Shown piece after piece: positions 15,143-23,532 of a stretch of DNA of 64,000 nucleotides. The position numbers and the translations under genes are program-made. Each line of letters starts with the position of its first letter. Position 1 is the first letter of the stretch. The DNA is from CAJQQY01 sp045106765 (lineage in GTDB: Bacteria > Bacteroidota > Bacteroidia > Chitinophagales > Saprospiraceae). The notes beneath the pieces were generated by a model that was not told where the DNA came from, did no database searches, and was given only the letters and a program-made list of their open reading frames with translations. The stretch is taken from the NCBI GenBank assembly GCA_045106765.1, contig JBGCFD010000001.1, forward strand, positions 1-64,000, given 5' to 3'.

Positions 15143-16123
15143 ATGGTTTTTTTAGAATTTGAAAAACCGTTGGAAAGTCTCTACGAACAACTCGAAAACC
15201 TTAAGGAGGTTGGAGAAAAAGGAGACATTGACGTATCGGATAAAATTAAAGAATTAGAAAATAAGATTAAAAGTGAGAGAAAAGAGATTTATAGCAGTTT
15301 GACTGGTTGGCAAAAAGTTCAACTTTCTCGTCATCCTGAACGACCATACTCTCTTTTTTATATCCGTGAAATGTTTAAAAAGTTTACGGAGCTCCATGGC
15401 GATCGCTATTTTAAAGATGATAAAGCAATTGTAGGTGGATTGGCTAACTTGGACGGACAAACGGTTGTTGTGATCGGGCACCAAAAAGGAGTCAATACTA
15501 AAATGAGGCAATATCGAAATTTTGGTATGGCTAATCCTGAAGGATATCGAAAAGCACTTCGGTTGATGAAGATGGCAGAGCGATTTGGCTATCCAGTTAT
15601 TTGTCTGATTGACACTCCTGGAGCATTTCCTGGACTCGAAGCAGAAGAAAGAGGACAAGCTGAAGCAATTGCTCGTAACCTATTTGAAATGGCTCGATTA
15701 AGAGTGCCGATTGTTTGTGCTGTAATTGGAGAAGGGGCATCTGGTGGAGCAATTGGAATTGGTTTAGGTGATCGAGTTTTTATGTTGGAAAATACTTGGT
15801 ACTCTGTAATTTCTCCTGAATCTTGTTCTTCCATTTTATGGAGAAGTTGGGATTATAAAGAGCAAGCTGCGGAAGCACTCAAATTGACTGCAGATCATAT
15901 GCTTGATTTCAAATTAATTGATGGTATCATAAAAGAACCTCTCGGAGGCGCTCATAATTCTCCAGGAGAAATGGCCAAAACATTGAAGAAATATCTGAAA
16001 AAAGAAGTGGCTGAATTGATGGAAATGACTCCCGAAAAGCGAATTAAATTACGTGTTGAAAAATATAGTAAAATGGGCGAGTATGATACTTTGAAAAAAA
16101 AGGTAACCGCTAAAGCAAAATAA
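15143..16123 (+). CDS. accA: Acetyl-CoA carboxylase carboxyltransferase subunit alpha
   Basis: AccA with AccD transfers the carboxyl group from biotin to acetyl-CoA, the first step of fatty-acid synthesis. The 326-residue protein has the normal length. It shows the N-terminal helical pair (LEFEKPLESLYEQLENL), the conserved RHPERPYSLFYI and LHGDRYFKDD segments, the crotonase-fold core with IDTPGAFPGLEAEERGQAEAIA, and the oxyanion-hole glycines in GEGASGGAIGIGLGD. The carboxylate-binding region ISPESCSSILWRS follows. The ATG at 15143 fits the family start. accD and the biotin subunits are not in the window, as is usual in Bacteroidota. An AT-only hairpin follows. Confidence 0.97.
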   Translation: MVFLEFEKPLESLYEQLENLKEVGEKGDIDVSDKIKELENKIKSERKEIYSSLTGWQKVQLSRHPERPYSLFYIREMFKKFTELHGDRYFKDDKAIVGGLANLDGQTVVVIGHQKGVNTKMRQYRNFGMANPEGYRKALRLMKMAERFGYPVICLIDTPGAFPGLEAEERGQAEAIARNLFEMARLRVPIVCAVIGEGASGGAIGIGLGDRVFMLENTWYSVISPESCSSILWRSWDYKEQAAEALKLTADHMLDFKLIDGIIKEPLGGAHNSPGEMAKTLKKYLKKEVAELMEMTPEKRIKLRVEKYSKMGEYDTLKKKVTAKAK

Positions 16124-16162
16124 TTTTTTAAAAAACAACCTTACACTTAGAATAACTGGAAG

Positions 16163-16199
16163 TTAGCTATAATTTTTTTGTCAAAAAAATTATAGCTAA
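16163..16199 (+). terminator. AT-only perfect hairpin after accA
   Basis: A 17-bp perfect stem, TTAGCTATAATTTTTTT (16163-16179) with its complement (16183-16199), and a 3-base loop. It has almost no GC and no separate U-tail, but the stem itself contains the T-run. It probably ends accA transcription. Confidence 0.6.
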
Positions 16200-16278
16200 T
16201 TGGATTATTTATTCGTTTTGATGAAGAGTTGTTTTAAAAAAATGAATCCTAAATTTCCGTTAACTAAATTAAAGCACT

Positions 16279-16830
16279 ATGAGTATTATTTCAAAAATTA
16301 GAACGTACTTTTTTGAAACTCAGCTAAACCAAAAACTTTCCCAAATAAAAGTAAATAGAACTTCTGTCGAATTTGACATGGCAGAATCCATCGGGATTTT
16401 GTTTGATGCAACTGATCCATCTAATCGAAATAAAGTGGTGGCTTATGCTCAAAACATGATTAAAAATGGCAAAAAAGTAAGGCTTTTAGGTTTTGCAAAA
16501 AATAAACAAAAAGACTTAAGTTTTTCATTTAAATACTTCACCTTAAATGAAGTCAATTGGAAAATGATTCCCGAGGGTGTCGAGATTAATCAATTTATAA
16601 ATAAAAAATTTGACATATTGATTAATCTTTACTTGGGGAAAAATAAACAGATCGAATATATTTCTGCTTTATCAAAAGCAAATTTACGAGTTGGCCCTTT
16701 TTCCGAAAATTCCAATTGTTATGACTTAATGATTGATATTCCAGATAGTAAAGGCATCGACCATTTAATCAAACAAATAGATTTTTTCCTAAATAGAATA
16801 AATAGTCCAGTCTATGAAGCCGCAGTTTAG
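16279..16830 (+). CDS. DUF6913 family protein upstream of dapA
   Basis: A 183-residue cytoplasmic protein of the DUF6913 type, a family limited to Bacteroidota and usually found next to dapA. It reads as an alpha/beta protein: strands SIGILFDATD, KKVRLLGFAKN, FDILINLYLG and ANLRVGPFSE, with a closing helix SKGIDHLIKQIDFFL. The pattern resembles a Rossmann-like fold without a glycine-rich nucleotide loop, so I give no activity. Its last 17 bases overlap the start of dapA, which implies translational coupling and a shared role in or around lysine / diaminopimelate supply. The family assignment is from memory of conserved context. Confidence 0.7.
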   Translation: MSIISKIRTYFFETQLNQKLSQIKVNRTSVEFDMAESIGILFDATDPSNRNKVVAYAQNMIKNGKKVRLLGFAKNKQKDLSFSFKYFTLNEVNWKMIPEGVEINQFINKKFDILINLYLGKNKQIEYISALSKANLRVGPFSENSNCYDLMIDIPDSKGIDHLIKQIDFFLNRINSPVYEAAV

Positions 16831-17743
16831 AGGTACAGGTGTTGCAGTTGTTACTCCATTCTTATCAGATGGAAAAATTGATTTTGACGCACTAGAAAAA
16901 ATTCTAGAATTTCAAATTTCGGGAGGCATAGATTATTTAGTATCTCTTGGAACTACAGGTGAAGCAATTACCTTAAGTTCAGAAGAATGCTTATCTGTTT
17001 TAAATTTCACAAAAAAAATAGTGAAAGAGCGAGTGCCAATCGTCGCAGGACTTTTTGGAAGGAATGATACTCGTGCGCTTACCGAAAGAATTAAAACTTT
17101 CAATTTTGAAGGTTTTGCTGGAATACTCTCTAGCAGTCCCGCTTATAATAAACCAAGCCAAGAAGGAATTTTTCAACATTATATGGAAATAGCTAAGGTT
17201 TCTCCAGTTCCAATTATTATTTATAATGTGCCTGGACGAACTTCTTCGAATGTCAATGCCGAAACAATTGTTCGATTGGCAAATACAAGTGAAAAATTTG
17301 CTGCAGTCAAAGATGCTTCTGGTGACTTGGTGCAAGGCATGCAAACGATTAAAAATAAACCAGCTCATTTTTCAGTTCTCTCAGGCGATGATCCAACTTG
17401 TTTGCCGTTGCTTGCTTGCGGAGGTGATGGAGTTATTTCTGTGATTGCTAATGCTTTTCCACGAGAGTTTTCTACGATGGTTAACGCAGGTTTGGAAGGT
17501 GATTTAAAAACAGCTAACTATATCAATGAGGCATTGTTGGATGTTCATCAATGGTTGTATTGCGAAGGAAATCCAGTTGGAATAAAAAGTGCAATGGAGC
17601 TACTTAATTTCTGTCAACGAGATGTACGATTGCCTTTGGTAAAGCTTTCAGAACCTAATTTAAAAAGTCTAAAATTAGAAATGGATAGAGCAAAAAATGT
17701 TTTAAAAAAAACTTTAGTTGAAGTTAGGAATGAACTAACCTAG
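16814..17743 (+). CDS. dapA: 4-hydroxy-tetrahydrodipicolinate synthase
   Basis: DapA condenses pyruvate with aspartate semialdehyde, the first committed step to diaminopimelate and lysine. The 309-residue TIM barrel carries SLGTTGEA (45-52), catalytic Tyr138 in IIYNVPGRTSSN and Schiff-base Lys166 in AAVKDASGD. The GDD motif in LSGDDPTCLPLLACG is in place. The start (MKPQFRGTGVAVVTPF) is the standard DapA N-terminus and overlaps DUF6913 by 17 bases. A strong hairpin terminator lies 24 bases past the stop. In this organism it likely serves peptidoglycan as well as lysine. Confidence 0.97.
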   Translation: MKPQFRGTGVAVVTPFLSDGKIDFDALEKILEFQISGGIDYLVSLGTTGEAITLSSEECLSVLNFTKKIVKERVPIVAGLFGRNDTRALTERIKTFNFEGFAGILSSSPAYNKPSQEGIFQHYMEIAKVSPVPIIIYNVPGRTSSNVNAETIVRLANTSEKFAAVKDASGDLVQGMQTIKNKPAHFSVLSGDDPTCLPLLACGGDGVISVIANAFPREFSTMVNAGLEGDLKTANYINEALLDVHQWLYCEGNPVGIKSAMELLNFCQRDVRLPLVKLSEPNLKSLKLEMDRAKNVLKKTLVEVRNELT

Positions 17744-17766
17744 GTTTTTTCGAAAAAATAATTTAG

Positions 17767-17812
17767 AAATAAACTCGAATCTTCCAAGTGAAAATTCGAG
17801 TTTATTTTTTTC
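17767..17812 (+). terminator. Bidirectional terminator between dapA and the YdjM-like gene
   Basis: A perfect 14-bp stem AAATAAACTCGAAT (17767-17780) with its complement (17794-17807) and a T-run on the plus strand. The convergent minus-strand gene ends at 17850. Confidence 0.85.
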
Positions 17813-17849
17813 AAGCAAGTATCAACGTGAAGTAGCTTAATTTAAAATT

Positions 17850-19073
17850 TCACTTTCCCATCGTTCGTTCATAAAGTGTTTTAAAAATTCCTTCACCTCG
17901 ATCTCGATCTCCTTCATGCGCTTCTAGTCTTCCATCTTTTTCTTCCAAAATAAATCTAAATACAAAATCATTTTCTGATGGTGTTTCGGTATCTGTAAAT
18001 GTCCCAAAACGCAAATCATTAAGTTGCAACTTCCCATCCTCTCTTTTCAAAATAGAATAGTAATTATTGGAAAACCATTTTAAAGTTTTGATCGATTTTT
18101 CCTCTTGATATTCCTTTATCCATTTATGATTTTTGGGTAAAATTTTAAACGTTGGAATTAGAGGGGCTTTGTCAAATTTAGAATAACTTGCTTGATAATA
18201 AGCATCTTTTCCCTCTGCAGTTCCAGTCCAAAGAAAATTACTAAATAATGCTGGACTTGTCATATAGCGTTGATATTCAATGCCTTGTGCTTTCAATGAT
18301 TTTTCAAAAACTTGATTGACTTGATGCTTATTATAAACGGTCCACAACAAATAAATGCAACTCCAACTGATGCCTACCCATAATAAAAGTTTTCGCCAAA
18401 AAGTATTTTTCAAAAATAATCTTGCTCCAATTAAGCAGAGCAAAAATGGGAGGGTATAAAATAAATCAGCTACTGCCACATTATTAAATCCAACTCGATA
18501 ATCTGAAAATGGTTGAAAAAGTTGAGTTCCATAAGTGGTACAACAATCTAAAAGTGGGTGAGTAAAAATCGACCAAAAAAAGACCCAAGCAAAGTCTTGC
18601 CAAGTCGCATCTACTTTATTTAGTTCTCGCTGAAAGAATCGTTTATAAAAGAAGACCCCCAGCAATACTCCAACAAAACCTGTTCCGCTGAGCACACCAT
18701 AATTAATATTTTCTCCACCTAAAACATACACCACATAATTTATTGCAAATCCAATCAAAGCAAAAACTAATATGCTTCCAGTAAATGAAACATACTTCCG
18801 ATTCGGATTTTTATAATGCCAATTCACAATCACCGCCAGCAGAAAAGGCATGGTACAAGCAAAAAATATGGAGTGGGTAATATGCCGATGAAAAGCTAAT
18901 GCCCACATCTCATCTACAAATCCTAGCTTTTCTAAAGTAGATCCAATGAGGACATCAAAGTCTGGAATTGTTCCTCCAACTGCTCCCCAAAACATCGCCT
19001 TGTTTCCTAGTTTTTTTCCCTTTGCAGCTTCGCCTGTTGCAGCTCCTAAAATAACTTGTGTAAGTGAATCCAT
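17850..19073 (-). CDS. YdjM-like membrane-bound metal-dependent hydrolase family protein
   Basis: A 407-residue membrane protein of the DUF457 / YdjM family. Family features: MDSLTQVILGAATGEA at the N-terminus, GGTIPDFDVL (34-42), HRHITHS (62-68) in the first loop and THPLLDCCTTYGT near residue 190. The His/Asp set suggests a phospholipase-C-like zinc site. There are about six membrane helices up to residue 250, then a soluble C-terminal domain of about 150 residues. In E. coli YdjM is an SOS-induced inner-membrane protein; the true substrate is unknown. It has its own -7 box and a short leader. Confidence 0.8.
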   Translation of the reverse strand: MDSLTQVILGAATGEAAKGKKLGNKAMFWGAVGGTIPDFDVLIGSTLEKLGFVDEMWALAFHRHITHSIFFACTMPFLLAVIVNWHYKNPNRKYVSFTGSILVFALIGFAINYVVYVLGGENINYGVLSGTGFVGVLLGVFFYKRFFQRELNKVDATWQDFAWVFFWSIFTHPLLDCCTTYGTQLFQPFSDYRVGFNNVAVADLFYTLPFLLCLIGARLFLKNTFWRKLLLWVGISWSCIYLLWTVYNKHQVNQVFEKSLKAQGIEYQRYMTSPALFSNFLWTGTAEGKDAYYQASYSKFDKAPLIPTFKILPKNHKWIKEYQEEKSIKTLKWFSNNYYSILKREDGKLQLNDLRFGTFTDTETPSENDFVFRFILEEKDGRLEAHEGDRDRGEGIFKTLYERTMGK

Positions 19074-19103
19074 TTATTTTTAAATCGTATTATTAATTTT
19101 TGA

Positions 19104-19111
19104 CAAAGGTA
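19104..19111 (-). promoter_or_regulatory. -7 box of the YdjM-like gene
   Basis: TACCTTTG on the minus strand, 31 bases before the ATG at 19073. No clear -33 element. Confidence 0.5.
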
Positions 19112-19139
19112 AAACTTGGTTTTTGAATAAAGGTTTAGA

Positions 19140-20159
19140 TTAATCTGAAATAGTCAAAACCACTTTTCCAATCGTCTTTCCACTTTGGAATAAATGAATC
19201 GCCTCTTTGATTTTTTCAAAAGTAAAAGTATGTCCTACATGTGGTTTTCCTAAATCTAATTTTCCCAGATCACCTAACAGTTCATGCATCAATTCTGCTC
19301 GTTCATATAACCAGATCAAATTAAATCCCATCAATGATTTATTTAACTCAGGTAATTTTTGAGGATCAATTTTTGGACGAGTCAAAAACTGGTAGAGCAA
19401 CTTAAAATAGTTCGGACGATTTCCAACAGATGCATATCTTGCTGCTCCATAAACTATCGCTCGACCTTGTGGAGCTAAAATTTCAAACCCTTCTTGGAAA
19501 ATCTTTCCACCGATACATTCCATGATGATGTTCAATTCTCTGCCTTCCAAATTCGATTTTAAATCTTTAGCAAAACGATCACTCCGAACAATCACTCTAT
19601 CGTAACCTTCTTTTTTACAAAAATCACTTTTCGAATCATTGCCTATTGAACCAATCGTAAATGCATCATGTTTTTTAGCAATTCGATTCGCCCAAATTCC
19701 AACACCGCCTGCTGCTGAATGAACTAAAACTGTATTTCCTTTTTGTAAATTTCCCAAATACAACAAACCATAATAAGCAGTCAAAACTTGAACGAGGTAA
19801 GCTGCGCCTTCTTCAAAACTCCAATCTGCTGGCAAAGGAATTACATATCTTGAATCAATATTTAAATGATTGGTATATGCTCCAAAGCGAGTGACGCCCA
19901 TAATTTTATCACCTATTTTTACATTCGTTACACCTTCACCGACCTTTGCTACTATGCCTGAATATTCTAACCCTGGAATAAACACACCTTTTGGAGTTGC
20001 TCCATACAATCCCCAAATCGCAAAAATATCTGCAAAATTAAAACCGATGCTTTTGACTTGTATCGTGATTTCTCCAGCTGATGGATCGGGTAGTTCGCTT
20101 TCTACGAGTTGGAGATTTTTGACGCTTCCAGCTTTGAGTTGATAAGATTTTCGTTTCAT
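19140..20159 (-). CDS. Zinc-free MDR / quinone oxidoreductase-like protein
   Basis: A medium-chain dehydrogenase/reductase of the NADPH:quinone oxidoreductase / VAT-1 type, 339 residues from the ATG at 20159. That start overlaps the stop of the upstream DUF4304 gene as ATGA, a coupling arrangement that makes it preferable to the ATG 12 codons earlier. The N-terminal GroES-like fold holds FNFADIFAIWGLYG and GLEYSGIVAKVGEGV. The Rossmann fold shows VLVHSAAGGVGIWANRIAKK, an AAGGVG dinucleotide motif. The structural and catalytic zinc ligands of alcohol dehydrogenases are absent. It probably reduces quinones or other carbonyls with NADPH; the substrate is not readable. Confidence 0.85.
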   Translation of the reverse strand: MKRKSYQLKAGSVKNLQLVESELPDPSAGEITIQVKSIGFNFADIFAIWGLYGATPKGVFIPGLEYSGIVAKVGEGVTNVKIGDKIMGVTRFGAYTNHLNIDSRYVIPLPADWSFEEGAAYLVQVLTAYYGLLYLGNLQKGNTVLVHSAAGGVGIWANRIAKKHDAFTIGSIGNDSKSDFCKKEGYDRVIVRSDRFAKDLKSNLEGRELNIIMECIGGKIFQEGFEILAPQGRAIVYGAARYASVGNRPNYFKLLYQFLTRPKIDPQKLPELNKSLMGFNLIWLYERAELMHELLGDLGKLDLGKPHVGHTFTFEKIKEAIHLFQSGKTIGKVVLTISD

Positions 20160-20767
20160 GTTATATTGTATTTTTTTCCTTTTTCTATCAACCAATCTTT
20201 GATATTTTTCTCGGCTTTTAAAATTAGTTTTTGATAAAGGATACTGGCTTTATTTTTATTTCCTATTTCACAAAACAAGATAAATAGTCTATAGTCTAGT
20301 GTAGAATTTTCAAGATTTGATTCAAGATGTTTTATCAAATCTTCCTGTGTTAAAAATGAATTGAAATAAGGTAAAATATATTTATCAAAATCCGCGATAC
20401 ATTCTGATATAACCTTTCTTTCAATTATTTGAGATTCTAATTTATACCAATAGTCGTATCCGTATTTAATATCGCCTATTCTCTGTCGGATTATAGAAAC
20501 AGATTCATGAGGAAAAAGAGGAAGAGAAACTTTGTGATCACAATTGTATTCTGCCAACCAATAAAATTTAGAAAAAATGCCAACATTTATTGTAAACTTA
20601 ATTTTGTCTTGTGAATTCCATTTATCTTTTTGGATATTAATCACATGTCCAATATCACCAAGGTTTTTATAAAAACTTAATCCTTTCTTTTTGAAATTAT
20701 TCTTTTTCAAAAAAGGTGCAATTTCTTCTTCTATGGCGTTGTTGAACCTTTCTTTTGCGCTTCTCAT
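20156..20767 (-). CDS. DUF4304 family protein
   Basis: A 203-residue soluble protein of the DUF4304 type. Typical features are the opening helix (AIEEEIAPFLKKNNFKKKG), then GLSFYKNLGDIGHVINIQKDK and the strand KFTINVGIFSKFYW, with an E/D-rich helical C-terminus. Such proteins occur in polymorphic-toxin and general contexts and have no settled function; some are thought to be immunity-like. Here it lies between gldH (12 bases upstream) and the oxidoreductase (4-base ATGA overlap downstream), so the three are read from one message. No toxin gene is adjacent. Confidence 0.75.
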   Translation of the reverse strand: MRSAKERFNNAIEEEIAPFLKKNNFKKKGLSFYKNLGDIGHVINIQKDKWNSQDKIKFTINVGIFSKFYWLAEYNCDHKVSLPLFPHESVSIIRQRIGDIKYGYDYWYKLESQIIERKVISECIADFDKYILPYFNSFLTQEDLIKHLESNLENSTLDYRLFILFCEIGNKNKASILYQKLILKAEKNIKDWLIEKGKKYNIT

Positions 20768-20779
20768 TTTAAAAAAGTA

Positions 20780-21253
20780 TTATTCTCTTGACTTCCCTGT
20801 ATCCTCAATTCGAAAAGCAATACTTTGAATTCCTTCCAAAGGATCTCTCCGCATAAATTGTTCGATGACAAAAGTATGTGCTCCCGTTTGATTAAAAAAT
20901 GCGTTTTCATGAATCGGCATTCTATAATCACATTCATCACTATTGCAGTCTCCATTCCATCGGCCGCCATGTCCAATTAATTCTACAGAGATACGTTCTG
21001 TCACTCTTTTTCCATCAGGGAAAATGGAATGCAAACGGATGTACATATTTCTAAAAGAGTACTCGGTCAAGTGTTCGATATCTAGATATAAATTGTAAAA
21101 TCTATTGGTATCAGGAATCTCAACGGTGAAAGAAAGAGAGTCTGCATAAGTCCATTGGTCGTTGGCAATTTCTTTTTTTTCATCTAAAATATAATTGGGG
21201 CCACATGAAAAAAGAAAAAGAATGAAAGCAAAGAAGAAGAAATATTTTTTCAT
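20780..21253 (-). CDS. gldH: Gliding motility lipoprotein GldH
   Basis: GldH is an outer-membrane-associated lipoprotein of Bacteroidota needed for gliding, and in several species for type IX secretion. From ATG 21253 the protein has 157 residues with the lipoprotein signal KKYFFFFAFILFLFSC (Cys17); the ATG 15 codons upstream would bury this signal. Family features are WTYADSLSFTVEIPDTNRFYNLYLD, the central YIRLHSIFPDGK and the C-terminal IEQFMRRDPLEGI. It heads a three-gene minus-strand run with DUF4304 and the oxidoreductase. No other gld or spr gene is in the window. Confidence 0.9.
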   Translation of the reverse strand: MKKYFFFFAFILFLFSCGPNYILDEKKEIANDQWTYADSLSFTVEIPDTNRFYNLYLDIEHLTEYSFRNMYIRLHSIFPDGKRVTERISVELIGHGGRWNGDCNSDECDYRMPIHENAFFNQTGAHTFVIEQFMRRDPLEGIQSIAFRIEDTGKSRE

Positions 21254-21301
21254 AAAAGTTGATTCAAGTTTATTGAAATAAAAAATCATTTTTATCAAAA
21301 T

Positions 21302-21350
21302 AAAAACGAGCCAACGAATGTATAAATTACTTTCGTCGGCTCGCCTTTTT
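21302..21350 (-). terminator. Hairpin between dnaJ and gldH
   Basis: A 12-bp stem with one mismatch, CGAGCCAACGAA (21307-21318) with TTCGTCGGCTCG (21332-21343), and T-rich tails on both strands. On the minus strand it ends the dnaJ message ahead of gldH. Confidence 0.8.
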
Positions 21351-21378
21351 TAGTTCTTAAATAAATTTTGCGTTTTAC

Positions 21379-21440
21379 GTCAAGTGAAAGTTAGAAGCAA
21401 CACTTCTTACGGTCGTTTTTGATTCTAACTTCCACTTGAC
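21379..21440 (-). repeat. 20-bp inverted repeat between dnaJ and gldH
   Basis: The arms GTCAAGTGAAAGTTAGAAGC (21379-21398) and its complement (21421-21440) match at 18 of 20 positions around a 22-base loop. It forms a second large hairpin in the dnaJ-gldH gap. Confidence 0.7.
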
Positions 21441-21442
21441 CG

Positions 21443-21466
21443 AAAAATGTTCCTAAGAACGTTTTT
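21443..21466 (-). other. Third hairpin downstream of dnaJ
   Basis: A 10-bp stem AAAAATGTTC/GAACGTTTTT (one G-T pair) with a 4-base loop, starting 29 bases after the dnaJ stop. The minus-strand tail is not a U-run. Confidence 0.5.
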
Positions 21467-21494
21467 ATAGAAAATCTAAAATCCTAGTTCCAGA

Positions 21495-22667
21495 TTAATT
21501 AAAATAATCTTTCATTCTATCGAAAAATCCTTTCTCCGTTTTTCCTGGAAGTGGATCGAAGTTCTTACTCGCTCTCATTTTTTCTAATAATTTTTTGTCA
21601 TCATCAGAAAGTGTTTTTGGTGTCCAAATATTTACATGAATTAATTCATCGCCCACGCCATAAGTTTGTACACCAGGCAATCCTTTTCCTCTTAATCTAA
21701 ACATTTTTCCTGCTTGTGTTCCTGGTGGAATTTTGATTTTTGCATTTTTCCCCGATTCAATTGTAGGTACTTCAATCGAAGTTCCCAAGGCTGCATCTGC
21801 AAAATTCAAATATAATTCATAGATCACATTTTGTCCATCTCGTTGCAGACTCTCATGTGGAATTTCTTCAATACTCACTAATAAATCTCCATTTGGTCCA
21901 CCTTTAGCTCCTGCATTTCCTTTTCCTCTCATTGACAATTGCATACCTTCTCCAACTCCTGCGGGGATTTCGATTTCGATGGTTTCTTCTCCATTTGATT
22001 TTCCTGCACCACTACAAGTTCCACATTTTGCAGTAATCTGTTGACCTGAGCCTGCGCAAGTTGGGCAAGCAACGGTTGTTTGCATTTGTCCTAAAAAAGT
22101 ACTCTTCACCTGACGTACATAACCCGACCCTCTACAAGTTCCGCAAGTCGTAACTGACCGAGCATCTTTTGCTCCACTACCACTACAAGTTTTACAAGTA
22201 ATTTGTTTTTTGACTTTGATTTTTTTAGTGACACCATTTGCGATATCTTCCAAAGTTAATTTGACCTTGATTCGAAGATTGCTTCCTCGTTGACCTTGCG
22301 CACGTCGTCCACCGCCGCCACCACCTCCTCCAAAGAAGGATTCAAAAGGACTGCCGCCATCTCCAAAAATGTCTCCAAATTGGGAGAAGATATCTTCCAT
22401 CGTCATGCCGCCTCGTCCGCCACCACCGAAGCCACCTTGCTGTCCCATTCCAGCATGACCGAATCTATCGTACCTTGCTTTTTTATCTCCATCACTCAAA
22501 ACTTCATATGCTTCTGCTGCTTCCTTAAATTTATCTTCAGCTTCTTTATTATCTGGATTTCTATCCGGATGATATTTCATTGCAATCTTCCGATAAGCTT
22601 TTTTGATGGTCTTTTCATCTGCCGATTTCGACACACCTAAAACTTCATAATAATCTCTTTTTGCCAT
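21495..22667 (-). CDS. dnaJ: Chaperone DnaJ
   Basis: DnaJ delivers unfolded clients to DnaK and triggers its ATPase. From ATG 22667 (MAKRDYYEVLG, the family start) the protein has 390 residues. It has a J domain with HPD at 33-35, a Gly/Phe-rich linker (70-125) with an eight-glycine run, and a zinc-finger region (158-222) with four CxxCxGxG repeats: CKTCSGSG, CGTCRGSG, CPTCAGSG and CGTCSGAG. The two C-terminal substrate-binding domains follow. It follows grpE by 114 bases on the same strand; dnaK is not in the window. Three hairpins follow the stop codon. Confidence 0.97.
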   Translation of the reverse strand: MAKRDYYEVLGVSKSADEKTIKKAYRKIAMKYHPDRNPDNKEAEDKFKEAAEAYEVLSDGDKKARYDRFGHAGMGQQGGFGGGGRGGMTMEDIFSQFGDIFGDGGSPFESFFGGGGGGGGRRAQGQRGSNLRIKVKLTLEDIANGVTKKIKVKKQITCKTCSGSGAKDARSVTTCGTCRGSGYVRQVKSTFLGQMQTTVACPTCAGSGQQITAKCGTCSGAGKSNGEETIEIEIPAGVGEGMQLSMRGKGNAGAKGGPNGDLLVSIEEIPHESLQRDGQNVIYELYLNFADAALGTSIEVPTIESGKNAKIKIPPGTQAGKMFRLRGKGLPGVQTYGVGDELIHVNIWTPKTLSDDDKKLLEKMRASKNFDPLPGKTEKGFFDRMKDYFN

Positions 22668-22781
22668 GTTTACCATTTTCTGCTGGCTATTTTAATTTTA
22701 GAAAAAATAATCAACAATGATTTGTGTTTAAATTTTCGAATCATTTTTTTGAAAAAATAATTCAATTTTATCTGATTGAAT

Positions 22782-23378
22782 CTATTTACCAACCACAACT
22801 TTAGCGTAACGCAAAATTGCTTCTTTCAAATAATATCCTTTCTCAACAGTATCTATAACCTTTCCTTTCATCTCTTCTGATGGAGCTGGAATTTCAGTAA
22901 TTGCTTCATGCAATTCTGGATCAAAATCTTCTCCATTTGATTCCATTGCTTTGATTCCTTTTTGCTGCAAAGTGTTGAATAATTTATTGTAAACCATCAT
23001 TACTCCTTCGCTAAAAGGTTCCGTACTATTTTCGTCTTCTGCATTTTTTTTCGCTCTGTCAAAATCGTCCAAAACTGGCAACAAAGCTGACAAGGTGTCC
23101 CTGTTGGCAGTTCCCATCATATTCAATTTTTCTTTAACGGTTCGACGTTTGTAATTTTCGAACTCAGCAGCAAGACGCAAATACTTATCTTTCAGTTCTG
23201 CGATTTGAGAATCTTTGTTGTCTTCTTCAGTTGACTCTTCCTTCAACTCCTCGTTTTCTGTTTCATTTTCAGTTTTTTCTTCCTGATTCTCAAGGATCTG
23301 GTCTTCCATTTCTTCAATTTTCTCTTTTTCAGAAGATTTTCCTTTATTGCTCATTATGTCTCTGATTTTATTTATCAT
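22782..23378 (-). CDS. grpE: Nucleotide exchange factor GrpE
   Basis: GrpE releases ADP from DnaK. The 198-residue protein has a long acidic N-terminal coiled coil (about 20-75, many Glu/Lys), then the diagnostic AAEFENYKRRTVKEK and LLPVLDDFDRA. The C-terminal beta domain carries GVMMVYNKLFNTLQQKGI, DFDPELHEAI and GYYLKEAILRYAKVVVG. An alternative ATG at 23354 (MSNKGKSS) would remove eight residues and is equally plausible. It forms an operon with dnaJ. The upstream region contains inverted repeats that may carry heat-shock control. Confidence 0.97.
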   Translation of the reverse strand: MINKIRDIMSNKGKSSEKEKIEEMEDQILENQEEKTENETENEELKEESTEEDNKDSQIAELKDKYLRLAAEFENYKRRTVKEKLNMMGTANRDTLSALLPVLDDFDRAKKNAEDENSTEPFSEGVMMVYNKLFNTLQQKGIKAMESNGEDFDPELHEAITEIPAPSEEMKGKVIDTVEKGYYLKEAILRYAKVVVGK

Positions 23379-23429
23379 TTATTTTATAATAATTAATACA
23401 CGTTATTTGGCATAGTAACATCAAAACGT

Positions 23430-23482
23430 CTGCCATTGGAGGTTTTAGGTCATTTTGGCAGTTGATTAGAATGTCAACTATT
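23430..23482 (-). promoter_or_regulatory. Inverted repeats upstream of grpE
   Basis: CTGCCA (23430-23435) faces TGGCAG (23456-23461). Next to it AGTTGA and TCAACT face each other over 8 bases at about 23461-23480. Clustered short dyads at this place suggest operator sites for grpE-dnaJ. A possible -7 box TAATTTTG lies at 23535-23528, further upstream. Confidence 0.35.
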
Positions 23483-23532
23483 TTGATTTTACAGGGGAAA
23501 TTCTCGTAGGATGTTTTTAAGAAGGGGCAAAA

